This document shows positions 24,098-35,380 of a DNA stretch of 64,000 nt, in pieces. A program made the translations under genes and the position numbers. The stretch comes from Parasponia andersonii (lineage: Eukaryota; Streptophyta; Magnoliopsida; Rosales; Cannabaceae), in assembly GCA_002914805.1 (NCBI GenBank), contig JXTB01000251.1, forward strand, positions 342,294 to 406,293, given 5' to 3'. Position 1 is the first letter of the stretch; every line of letters begins with the position of its first letter. The notes below the pieces were generated by a model. The model was not told the origin of the DNA, made no database searches, and saw nothing but the letters and a program-made list of their open reading frames with translations.

Positions 24098-24105
24098 CTT
24101 TTATA
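24098..24105 (-). promoter_or_regulatory. TATA box of the dirigent gene
   Basis: The minus strand reads TATAAAAG, 49 bp upstream of the ATG at 24049, which implies a leader of about 20 nt. Confidence 0.6.
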
Positions 24106-24905
24106 ATGGACTACAGAGGGCATTAATTTAAAGTTGGTGGGTGATATGTTTGTCTCAATATGAACTTGACTCATTCAACACAGCAAGGTTTACCCTTGAT
24201 GTGCAAAACGCATACCATGTGGTTTTGATCAAGACCATCAAAAGTTGGGGGTAGGTTAAAATTTAATACGAGGAAAGTGAGTCTTCATCTCCATTGATTA
24301 ATGATCCACAAGGGAGCCGTGTAAGAAAGAGACTTTGTAGGGACTTTATTTTCAAAAGTTACAGCCGCCGTGGAGCTTTCACAAGCATGTGTGTTATACC
24401 ACGAAGCGAATCTATGAAATCGTTTCATATTGTTTCCTAGTGAGACTGAAGACGTGACTTGTGATCCAACATGGTCTTTCTGTTCATTCCTCGGAAACAA
24501 CCAGGAAGACTTGCCAAAGGAGTATCAAAACAAAATTGAATTATCAAAATGGTGGCATCACCACCGTCATCAGCGTTAGACTTGTCAGACCCAACGTTGT
24601 GGCATATTCTAATTATATACATAGCATTCGCATGTATATTTGATAAAATTGCATACAAAGTAAATCAAATACCGTTCCATTAATAACCTGGATCCAACAG
24701 TGGAGGCTTAGAGCCCATTCAAGTCACAGTCCCCAGTTTTTATTCTAAAATTCAGATTAGATAGCCAGGAACACATAAACAGTTTTAGCGAATATATAGA
24801 GTAGCATTCAATCCCTGTTTAGGTTTCCAGGCTCCGAAGGTATTTGAGCAACTATTTTGTATATCAATGTATGACTACCATATACGACCAAGAAAGTTAC
24901 TTCTG
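24106..24905. other. Spacer between dirigent and cis-prenyltransferase genes
   Basis: No gene recognised. It should hold the upstream promoter of the dirigent gene and the 3' UTR of the prenyltransferase, both on the minus strand. Confidence 0.45.
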
Positions 24906-25961
24906 TTACATCTTTTTCCTTTTCTTCTCCAAATACTGGTAGCTTCGCTGGAAGTTTAGGACTGCCCAAATCAAGTGCCATAAACCCAAATCTGGCCACA
25001 GAGCAGCAGGAGAGTATAATGGACAGTAGGCAGTTTGCCAAAGAAGGAAATTGCTGAGGCGGGTTTCACCTGAACTTCGAATCACAATGTCCGGATCAGG
25101 TGCTACCGCCATATACATATGCTTCTCAACATCTACCAGTTTTATAGTAGGAAGATTCCCCTGCTTCTCACAGACTTGAGCTTCGTCCATCAAACCATTG
25201 CAAGTTCTTATTGCGAAATCTTCATCTTCACAGGGTGCTTTAACACTATGCCCAATCCCTCCATTGCAAATTCTATCTGTGTCTACTGCTTCAAATCCGT
25301 GAAATCCGTCTTCATAGGGTTCTTGAAGATCATGAATAACTAATCCATTACTCTTCTTATCCTCATGAATTTCTTCATTCTCACCACCGCTGACCTTGCT
25401 TGTTTGAATTTCATTTCTTCTACATTTGCAGGCTTCTTGAATAGCATTCAAGATTTCATCACAGGATGTATAGGCCACACAAACTAAAAGAGTAGCTTTG
25501 TTGTTTTTGGCAGTAGCTTTCATTGCCTTCTCAGCAGCGAGTCTGACGGGCTCATTCAAAAGTTTCAAGTTACCAATAAAATAAACTCTGATACCATATT
25601 GGTTCACAATACTCTCATGCTCAAGCAACCCCTCGATCTTTTCCAGCATGAGATCCATCAAATACTGAACCTCTTCAGGCCTTCTTTTGAAATTGTCAAT
25701 GCTGAAGGCGTATACCGTTACATACTTGACTCCCAACTCGTAGCAGTAGGCAAGCATGGACATGAGAGACGAATACCCAGCTTTGTGGCCAGTTCCTACA
25801 TGAGAGTTGTGCTTCTTGGCATACCTTCGGTTGCCATCCATGATGAAGGCAACATGATCAGGAATTGGACCAACTGACACAACCTTAAACAAGCATTTCC
25901 TTAGAAAAGTAAGCAATCCTCCAAACAGTGTGCTTGGCTTTCCATCCGCTTTCTCCATCAT
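24906..25961 (-). CDS. CPT: cis-Prenyltransferase (dehydrodolichyl diphosphate synthase-like)
   Basis: Condenses isopentenyl diphosphate onto farnesyl diphosphate in Z configuration to make the polyprenyl backbone of dolichol, the ER glycan carrier. Intronless frame of 351 residues. Motif I is FIMDGNRRYAKK (39-50) with catalytic D42. HKAGYSSLMSML (59-70), YAFSIDNFKRRPEEV (84-98) and DPDIVIRSSGETRLSNFLLWQ (289-309, the diphosphate-binding region) follow in order. A weak hydrophobic stretch (12-32) could attach it to ER membrane. Between CVAYTSCDEILNAI (161-174) and the DPD motif lies an acidic, low-conservation insert of about 95 residues (roughly 181-277). Usual family length is about 270-310 residues. 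Plant enzymes of this class often need an NgBR/LEW1-type partner. It resembles At2g17570. Confidence 0.92.
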   Translation of the reverse strand: MMEKADGKPSTLFGGLLTFLRKCLFKVVSVGPIPDHVAFIMDGNRRYAKKHNSHVGTGHKAGYSSLMSMLAYCYELGVKYVTVYAFSIDNFKRRPEEVQYLMDLMLEKIEGLLEHESIVNQYGIRVYFIGNLKLLNEPVRLAAEKAMKATAKNNKATLLVCVAYTSCDEILNAIQEACKCRRNEIQTSKVSGGENEEIHEDKKSNGLVIHDLQEPYEDGFHGFEAVDTDRICNGGIGHSVKAPCEDEDFAIRTCNGLMDEAQVCEKQGNLPTIKLVDVEKHMYMAVAPDPDIVIRSSGETRLSNFLLWQTAYCPLYSPAALWPDLGLWHLIWAVLNFQRSYQYLEKKRKKM

Positions 25962-27868
25962 ACAATCAATCTGTTGGTTTTAGTATGAAACAAGCATTCG
26001 TTAAAAGTCTCCAAGCAACCAAATCATACTCACAACAAGGCTTAAGGATAGCATAGTTTGTTGCTATCTGAATGCACAGTATGGTAGTAAGAGAAGAGTA
26101 TATTGGGCTTAATTTGAACCAACAAAGAAAAGAGGGAAGTGACACAGTGGTGAGTGATGATGATGGATTCAGAGCTGAAACTTAATACTTAAAAAGAAAT
26201 TGTAATGAATCAAGCAACGTATAAAACAGCAGGGCAGAGCAGCCATTAATCCAGTTCGTATATGATACCAAACTACAAATTCAAATTCAACCAGAACAGT
26301 AGGTACAAAACAAAGGAGCTCAAAAAAATGAATCGTCCTGTGTGTGTATTATGTATATTGAATATTTCCAACTCAAAAAAGGAAAAAAAAAAAAATCCCA
26401 TCTCAGATTCTGTAAAAAAAAAGCAGAGAAAGAGGAAGAAAATTTACACAACCATCAACCACTTTTAACTAAATAAGCTCTTGTACGGTTTTAAATAGAA
26501 GAAGAGATAAAGAGAGAAAGAAAGCAACTTACTGAAAATACCGAATGAGGGGCAAACAGAAAAATAAGCACCGAAGAACGAAACTTGAAACTTGAAACTT
26601 GAAGGTGGAAAAGTCCAAGGAATCCACACAATAAAAAATAAAAATAAAAATAAAAGTAATGAATGATATTAAGGGGAGGCATTCATATTCACATTTATAT
26701 GATTAATATGTAATATGGTTTTGGGCGTACAGGTGGCAACCCTACAGAAACGTGGACCATACATTTCCATCCAACATCAACATCAACTACTAATACTATC
26801 AAACAATAGAATAATAGAATAATAGATAGGGCTGTAGCTACTTTACTTTGGAATCAAAGGTAGCCGTCGCCCGTCGCCCGTCGCCCGTCGCCCGTCGCCT
26901 GATAATCTATATGGACTATGGTCTTACCAAAAAGAGAATTTAGAGATGTCGCTTAGATGGTCAAAAAGAGACGATTTCATTGAAGCCATCTCTTTCCACG
27001 ACAAAATTTGAAACTTTTGGCTGTCTCATTCCGGTTCCCCGTTTATTCTCCTTTTCTTTCTTTCTTTTTATTTTTATTTTTTTAAAGTTTGGCTTCACAA
27101 AATAGACTTCAATCAAAAGATTAATAATAAAAAAAAGTTGGGGTTTAACCTGCTTTTTGGTTTCTTTTGTGTTTTGTTGCCCAATAAAGTATTGTAACCT
27201 TTTCTTTGCTGGGAGCCAATAATTGCATTCGAGAGTATGTAGTATAGTTGGTTGCTTTAGCCTTTATTTAACTTATTTTTGTCATTTTGGTCTATCTGAA
27301 TGCCTTTATAGTCAAGGAATGATATGATCCTTTCATGTATAACGCAGAAACTTGGAAATGTACCACAACAATACTAGCTCTTTAGTTCTACTCTGCCACC
27401 TATGCATACACAATACATACATACAGTACTTGCAGTTATAGTTTACTTGCTTTGTTTGTTTAAAGGGAATAAAGGCAACTGTAGTAACGAATCATATTCA
27501 CAGCTATGCAATTCAGCAGTCTGATGAATATAAAACCAAATCCAACTTCATCAAAACAATATTGAAAATATCTGTACAACAACGACCGTTCGAATTTCCC
27601 ATCTATTGCACGACAAACAGTCAAGAATTAGCAAGATTACCCCTCTTTTCTTTCCTGCGTTTTTTCCCCCCCAATCAAGTTGGTTACATCAGAAGAACTG
27701 TAGTATCCGGCTTTACAGCAACAGTATCCTTAAATTCAAAATTTTTAATGAATTTAAACAATTGCTACTAAAAGAAAGAAAAAAAAATAATAAACAATGA
27801 TTGTTCAATTACATTTGAAATGACAAACGATGATATTCGAATTTTGTTGAACTAATAACTTGCCCAAT
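25962..27868. other. Promoter/5' UTR of the prenyltransferase and 3' flank of the kinase gene
   Basis: The first part likely carries the prenyltransferase leader, perhaps with a 5' UTR intron. There is an (AAAAT)n run near 26633-26655 and a seven-base tandem repeat at 26864-26899. No coding frame of recognisable family is present. Confidence 0.45.
26864..26899. repeat. Five copies of a 7-bp GC-rich repeat (CCGTCGC)n
   Basis: The unit CCGTCGC is repeated five times in perfect tandem within otherwise AT-rich DNA, contributing ten CpG sites. Confidence 0.95.
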
Positions 27869-30489
27869 TCAGTATCGTATAACTACTGACTGTCTGGTGT
27901 TAAGTGGGGTGCGATGAGGAATGGGTTGTTGAGCAAAAGAATGTCTGGAGTTAGTTTTAGATTGCTTTGGTTTTTCTTTCATCGCTTCAATCCTCTCCAA
28001 TGCCTCCAAAACATCTTTCATCGAGGGTCGGCTTTTAGGATCCGGTTCTATACACTTTAAAGTGAGTTGTGCTGCTTGGAATGCTGCCTTGGGGGAGTAT
28101 TGGCCCTCCATCCGCACATCCATGATGGTATTCAACTTTCTTTTTGAAGAGAGACATGGCTTAGTCCAGTCAACAAGGTTATGCTGCCCGCTGGGGCGTT
28201 TTGTGTCAAGTGCTCGTAAGCCTGTCAGCAGTTCAAGCAGCACCACGCCAAAGCCATACACGTCACTCTTCACATATAAATGGCCTGTTGAACGCCAGCA
28301 CAAATGTCAGGCATATCATCTGGTTTACTCAGCAGAAAATAACAAATCCATTTCATGTTTGCTAAAAATATCATCACCTGTGGCAATGTATTCAGGAGCT
28401 GCATAACCGTAGGTGCCCATAATCCTAGTTGTCACATGTGATTCTCCACCAGATGGCCCCAGTTTTGCTAAGCCGAAATCCGAAATTTTTGCATTGTAAT
28501 TCTGTACGACACAAATACAAGAAAAGAGGTGCGGAGAAAGCAGGTCAATAAATTTTCCCTGTACTTATTCCACCAACGTACATAAAGATGAAGATATGCC
28601 CATAGACTAGAACGAAAATGAGCAAAGCTTTAATTTTGCAACTAATGCAGTATCAGTTTACTTGTCCCACAGGCCATAGGTCTTAGAGTTAGATTCTTAA
28701 ACCCCTAGGCAGACACCAAACCAAATATTTGATGAATACCAAGATTTCCATCTATTGTCTAAAGTCTTTCCATCGATGAAATTAAGCATAATGCCCCATT
28801 AGCAACTAGCTAGACTCTTATATTCTCATTATCCCTATCTTCATTGAAATATAAGATGGAGCATGATATTAATGAACAAAAATTGGTGCAAAAGGCTTCA
28901 TAGAAGAAGATAACAAACCACGTCAAGCAGTATATTGGAGGCCTTGAAATCTCTGTATATGACTTTCTTATCTGAAGTGTGTAGGAAAGCTAGTCCTCGA
29001 GCTGCCCCAATTGCTATGTGAAGTCTTCTGTCCCAAGATAGCGGTTCAATGGCAGGATTTCCTGCTCAACAAAAAAATGAATTCCTAGAGTTAACTAACA
29101 CAATTACTTTACAAAAACCACATTTTTCCCTACTCAAATCACTTAGTTTCCTTTTCATTTTAAGGTCAATAAGACCTTACTTCTGAAAAGATGGTTCTCC
29201 AAGCTTCCCTTCTGCATGAACTCATACACAAGGAGCAGCTCTTTGTCCTCCCAACAATATCCTAAAAGTCTGACCAAGTTGGGATGAGAAAACCTTCCCA
29301 GAAAATTTACCTCTGACTGCATTAATCAGAAGAGAACATACATATAAATTGACACTTAGAATAAGATTGACAAAAAAAACAACCGTAAACAGGAAAAATT
29401 CTCCCTCTGTTTCTGGGCAATTTCTAAATGACGGGTGATGGCTTGAAACAAGAGAGAGAGAGAGAGAGAGAGAGAAATAATGGTATTAAAGGACATCTCA
29501 TTTTCAGCATCTTTACCAAAATCAATCATTGTTAAAGCTTAAAAAAACAAAATTAAATCAATGATACCAAAAATAATTATTCATGCAAGTTCGACCCTTG
29601 CCTGCATCTGCTAAATTCTGCAGTGGAATTAAAGGACAAGTAATAAGACAAATATAACAGGCTGAGGATGCAAAACCTGCTGATTAATAATTGTGCTATC
29701 CTCTCACAAGTCACCAAAAGGAAAATAAATGAATACATATGTAAATATGATAGGCGTCTGCACAATGATTAGTTTGCCAAGAAAACTGGGAGGTGAAATA
29801 GAAAGAGTACCTGCCACTCCTGAAAGCCTTGCACGCTTTCAGATTTTAGTTTCTTGATAGCAACCATCAAACCAGTGCCAACCTTGGAAGGGGCAAAAGT
29901 CTTCTCATCTACCCAACCTTTAAAAACCTTGCCAAAGCCTCCTTCCCCAAGCACCGTGTCAGACTTGAAATTCTTAGTTGCAGCCTTCATCTCTGCAAAA
30001 GTGAACACTCTCAAGTTGGGTGTCTCTAAAAATTGCCCATTTAGATATGACTCGTCCACACTCGCACTCGCTGCCTCTGAAAATTGACTCTTCTCGGCGC
30101 TGCTGCTCGTTGTGCCCGAAAACACAATGTTCCTGCTGTAATTACTGGATGTCCCTAAACAATGCCATGCCACATAATGCAAAAAACAATCATTGGCATG
30201 TTCAGTGAATTCTATCAAGACTTTATTCAACCATTCATAAGATCAATATCTTTGGAATCTCTGGATGGGAGAATTGAACAAACAGAGAGAGAACCCATTT
30301 TAGATCTAACATCAAAAAAAAAAAAAGGAAAAAACCGTGAAAATAGATAAGACCCAGAAGAAGAAACAAGAAGGTGTCAAGTTTTGAACTTTCTACTTTT
30401 GGAAAGGTTGTACTTGTACCTGGACTAGTGGGCAAGTTGGTGCCTGGTCTGGGATCATGAGCAGGAGGTGTTCCAAAGCAAATACCCAT
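27869..30489 (-). CDS. CST: Receptor-like cytoplasmic kinase, subfamily VII (CST-like)
   Basis: Membrane-anchored serine/threonine kinase relaying receptor-kinase signals. Six exons (minus): 30420-30489, 29811-30154, 29181-29316, 28919-29061, 28378-28501, 27869-28284; sum 1233 nt, or 410 residues, phases agree. It begins MGICFG: Gly2 for N-myristoylation and Cys4 for palmitoylation. The kinase domain starts at [14 protein letters not shown] (73-86). It has GEGGFGKV (93-100), catalytic K124 in [18 protein letters not shown] (219-230, D221), DFG (239-241) and activation loop [15 protein letters not shown] (255-269). All catalytic residues are present, so it should be active. No receptor domain is present. 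The closest recalled relative is Arabidopsis CAST AWAY (At4g35600), which limits floral organ abscission; placement beside RKD5 supports this. Orthology is inferred. Confidence 0.92.
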
Positions 30490-30632
30490 ATCGAGTTATC
30501 TATCAACCTCTGTCAATCTCCTGGGCTCTTTTTACTTCGGCAAAAAAAATATGAACATCTGTTGCGGAGGGGTTCGTGGAAAAAAGGAGCAAAAAGGGAA
30601 GTAGTGGATGAGAAAATGGAACAAAAAAGTCG

Positions 30633-30647
30633 CTTTTATATTATTGG
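30633..30647 (-). promoter_or_regulatory. TATA box and CCAAT of the kinase gene
   Basis: The minus strand reads CCAAT (30643-30647) and then TATAAAAG (30633-30640), about 145 bp before the start codon, giving a leader of about 110 nt. Confidence 0.5.
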
Positions 30648-32898
30648 TGGTAAGTAAAGGTTGGGATGGGACCTTTTGTTCTTCGCAGTTACCTTGAACC
30701 CACTTTGTGGTTTCACTAGTTGTCGACGTCGTGTACTATTTGTAACTTCCGTTCCGTAGGTGTGTAGGCAAAGTTTTCTAATTTCATCATACTTTGGTTG
30801 CCCTGCAATTCAACTGTTCATGCCATTGTTTTAAGTTTTAACCCCTTTGTAAAAGTCAACGACCGCGGGTCGTGGAGCCCAGGAACCAAACACTTGGCAA
30901 CTTTCATCGTTGTGATATAGTTCGAGGAAAGACACATGGTTTTGGCAGTTACTGTTGTTCTTCGTATGTGATATTACAGAGTGGAAATGTGATAAGCAAT
31001 CGAAAAGGACTTGAGTAGGCCATCCAATATTCTACGCTTCAAGATTTAGGGGAAAAAGAAAAAAATGAAGGAAAATGCTATGCTACATTAAACTTAAAAA
31101 CCATCTTTACTCGATTTCTATAATGGAGTATGCAACTATCACTGCAGTTTTTAGGTAGTTATTATTTTCACATTTCACTAACTTACAAAGTCTCAACAGT
31201 TTATCCAGTTAAGTAATTAAAAAAACACTCTCTGTCTCTCAACATGAAACGCCAAGAAAGTTGATTTATCTTTTAGAGATTACAATTTCTCGTACTATTG
31301 AGTCAGTTACATTAGCCTAGCAAGTCCATTAATACCAGTGAATTATTAGTGTCGCGTTATATATCATGGTCTCCTTAATTTTCTTTTAACAATTTTGGGT
31401 CACTAATGTAAAGATGTAAAATTGAGGCTCCACACTTTAATTGCAGTGTAGGTGCTAAACACCAAATCTTCCCTTTATTATTATTATTATTTTTTCCCAC
31501 CTTTTATTTATTGCTGATATGCCTAACAAAAAGATATGTTTTCTATTTCCGGGACTTAGATGAAAAAACGTAGCCTCCACACTTTCCGTACCATAAATTT
31601 ACCTCAAGTGTTACTGTATTGCTGTGGGAAGGCACCTAATTTTGTGTGGCCTTTAAAGATGTATCCAAGTTATTGAAAATCCAACGTGTAATGTCAAATT
31701 AGATTCGTCAATTATAGTTTAAAACACAATACACAAAACAATCAAGACTGGACAAGGACAAGCATCCCCACTCGCTACTAACGTAGACTTGTCTTCCATC
31801 AAAAGCCATAAATTTTCAAAGAAGTCAAACATCGCCCCATTTTTTCCATTTACACTCATCTTTATACTTTTTCAAGAGCATAAAACTTAGACCACCAATG
31901 GCTAGTCTACAACTAAACTAAACAAATATATATAATTTTTTTTTTTCGTTATCTAACAGTTATAATAAAATATATAAAAAATATATATATCATTAATATT
32001 TTTTTTTTACTTTTGATTATAAAAAAATATGAATAATAATTTTTTATTAACTAAATTGATATCTATTTATAAGAAAAAAAATTATTGAATTAGTGCCCAT
32101 ATACGTAGATGTATATATATATATTGAGACCATCGTTCGTATATCTCAATACAGTTAACATAGGAGTAAGGATTTAAGACTTTAACCACTAAGTGAATTG
32201 TGTTTGCAACCGAGAGAAGAAAAGTGCTCTTTCGGTCTCTGCACAGAAGTTGACCTTATAATAAGGTGGTGAACATTCGATATGTCAAGTAGACTGGACC
32301 AGCAGAAGGCCTTTGCAAGGGTCAAGTTAAGATTACTTTCGTTATAGCGTGATGATTGTATTGATACATTTCTCAAAATGTTCCTTTGGCCTTTTTGACT
32401 TTAGGAAAAGCCGAAAACAGCACACAAAGGCAACCAAACTAGCTTTAAATAAGCGTCATGGGGAAATGAATGCATGTTAAACATACATTAATAGATTAGT
32501 TCGTTTTATAGCCGAAAAAATTCGCAGCTTCTACATTGAAATCAAACCAAGTACCAAATGCCATAAACTTTCGAATATCTACAGTGGCCTGTGACATTAA
32601 ATAATCTTTTTTTCTCTTTTCCTATTTCAACGAAATAGAAAACAAAGTTTATGCAAGTCGTCAACAACAAATAATAGCAAATAGGAAATGGTACGCAAGA
32701 ATTACTACAGAACTAAACGAGCACTGATCCAAGTAAGAGACAACGAGCCCTAAAAATCAAGTGAAACTATATATGTGTATTGTTGAGGTGATGGCACTTT
32801 AGCAACCAAACATCAATATCAGACAAAGTTGAACCTTCAAGAAAAAGTGAGATAGTAGCTTATAAGTTACCAAGTGTTCGAAGTGTTAAATAAAACTT
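30648..32898. other. AT-rich intergenic region
   Basis: It contains a (TTA)n tract at about 31475-31491 and very AT-rich sequence at 31920-32100 with alternating A and T runs. No gene or complete transposon is recognised. The last part is likely the RKD5-like gene's 3' UTR. Confidence 0.45.
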
Positions 32899-35380
32899 CT
32901 AATTGTCAGGGAGAAATAGGGACTGTGTCCCAAGAACTCTGGCCCTGTGCTTTCTCTTGAAAACATCTTGCCTGAACCTTTTGGTCTCAGTTTTCATCTC
33001 CAAGAAGGGTTTCTTCTCTATGCTTTCCCTTTCATTCTCCAACATGCTTTGCCTCTTTGCCACAGCTATAGCCGCAGCCTTGTTGTCCTGTTGCTGCCAC
33101 TCTCTTTCTTCCTATGCGCATATGCATATCTATCATTAACTGTTCACACTTAAACTAAAGCACATGCTTTTTACAGATTGAATATGCATTCATCAAATGT
33201 ATCATGTTTCTTAGCTTGCCAATGTGTTAATTCTGGAAACTCAATTACCTTAACGCTCTATGCTCGATGACCCATAAATATTGGAAGCCTAAGCCTTATT
33301 ACTTATTCCAAAAGTGCCACGGCAATGTATGATGTTACAAATTAGCGACTGAATGAAGTGAACATGCTAAAAGGGGATTAAAGCAAGGACCTGAAGATCA
33401 CGAATGAGACTGTCCAGAGATTTAATCTTTCTATGTGGCCAACGGGGAATGCCAAATTCTCTGCACTTCTTCTTGAGAACTGTAAGTCCAACTTCCAAAT
33501 TTCTTGAGGCTTCCACAATTGGGAGATCAAAATACTTGGCAAGATCTGATAAAGCAATTCTTGCTATGTCTTTGCTGGTTGCCCTTTTCTTCTTCTTCTC
33601 CATCGTACCTGCAAACTTTTACCCGTGAGATTCCAAATACTGTAGAACAACACCAACATCCGAATGAGAAAAAGTAAAAGAAATAAGACTTGAGGATTCT
33701 TTCCGAAGGACAGAAGTCATATCTATAGAAGAATATATATACAATTGGGATGCATCTGGATAGTGAATTGTACAAAAGAACAAAATTAGAACAAGCGAAG
33801 AAGACTAGTCAAGAGATGTGACGCAAGATTACCGTTTTCCGTTTAGATATAAAAGTTTTGATTCTACATTCTCCAGTAAAAATCTATAACGCAACTATAT
33901 GTCTATGTTAGTCTAGCACAAAGGACAAAACACAAAAAATCAAAGAAATTGCATAAAGTTGTTTTGTTTCCTTTCCTTTCCTTAGCAACATTACAGCTAA
34001 GACATATCCTAGCATTCCCACTCTGCCACCTGAGGTAGCGCCAAGGCTGGCCAGTCCATTTGATTACTAGGACAATAATAAGCAACGAAAATAAACCTGA
34101 TGAACTCTGCTCGATTTGTTGATCGTCTGATAATTCAGACGGTGTAACTGGATAAGGAAGACAATTAAGATCTTGATCAAGGACAGGAACATTCCTTCTC
34201 AATTGATGGTGATTTTGGTTGTTCCTTTGACACGTTCTCTCGGATAAAACTCGAGATGGCTCTTTGTCATCTGCTACACAGATCATATGGAAAATTGTTT
34301 CAAGATCATTGGCAAGTGATGGGATTGCTCTCAGCTTGGGGTTTCTGGATGATAAAAGAAAAAATAGAGTTAGCCATTAGGAACATAATATCCTATGAAG
34401 AAACCTCAGACATATACAGGAGAGAAAAAAAAAAAAAAAAAGGTTCAAAAGCTCAGAACTAGTGATAGAGTTGCCATAGATGTTAATGTGGTAATTTCGT
34501 CATTTAGATTCGGTTCCGATCATTCCATATTACATCTTTTTAATAACCAAAAACAAGGAAACAAAAGCTTTCATGGATGTCCTTGTCCTGTGGTGTTTTG
34601 AGATAACATTTTAAGCAATTCAATTAGCATAGATCATCCGAATGTGACAATGGGGCACGCTTATATCTGCCCAAACAACCTCAGCCTCAGTCTTAGGGGT
34701 GCCCATGATAAAAAAAACTTGCTTCTTCTGACTTAAGAGTGGCTATCTATCAGTTAAAATATGAATATGGCTTTTGTTTACAATCATGTTTGCAGAATCA
34801 AACATTATCAAAAGCAAAAAGATTAATAATCCGAGACGAAATTGTTACATTGATTAATATGTCGAAACCAAGATCATAGAATGGCAATAATAAAAGTGAA
34901 AAGGTTAAAAAGGGGTACCTGGAAAGTGTAAGTAGGGAAGGAATGCATGTAAGAAGAGGAGGAGGAGGATGATGAGCGTAGAAGGCAAATATGCAGAGCC
35001 ATAAGCCATTGACAAAGCCTTCAAAGACCTCTGAAATCTCAAACTTTTGCAATCTAAGAAGTGGGTCAGCTTCCATTTCCACGTATGCTCCATTTACCGA
35101 GAACACAAACTCCCTTTCAACCTCTTTTTCCATACCATTTATTAATCGGTACACATGCAAGCTTCTGATCAACTCTGCCCAAAAAATACAATAAAGATTA
35201 TGAGAAATAGCTCAAAAATTTTGACTATGGAGAAACAAGATTGAGATCAAAGCCACAAGGGTTTTTTTTTTTTTTTTTTTGGAGTGGAGGGGGGGTTTGA
35301 TAAATATACAACATACCTCGGTTGATGGTGTTCTTGAAGATTAAGAGAGATAATAAGAAATGGGTTTTAGAGGAATCCAT
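32899..35380 (-). CDS. RKD5: RWP-RK domain transcription factor (RKD5-like)
   Basis: Plant-specific nuclear DNA-binding protein; RKD relatives act in egg-cell and embryo programmes. Five exons (minus): 35317-35380, 34919-35174, 34097-34344, 33391-33608, 32899-33111; sum 999 nt, or 332 residues, with phases agreeing. The RWP-RK domain spans about 195-260: KRATSKDIARIALSDLAKYFDLPI, then GLTVLKKKCREFGIPRWPHRK with the diagnostic RWPHRK (245-250), then IKSLDSLIRDLQ. A glutamine and lysine-rich coiled-coil-like tail follows (263-320). The N-terminal 130 residues (SLHVYRLINGMEKEVEREFVF... and FVNGLWLCIFAF) form a separate conserved block that the small RKD1-4 proteins lack and RKD5 has, which is why I name it so. 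Neighbouring CST-like and HMGB genes match the Arabidopsis order around At4g35590. Confidence 0.88.

Noticed and set aside
26864..26899. CRISPR-like array
   Set aside because: Seven-base contiguous units without spacers in a plant genome: a simple tandem repeat.
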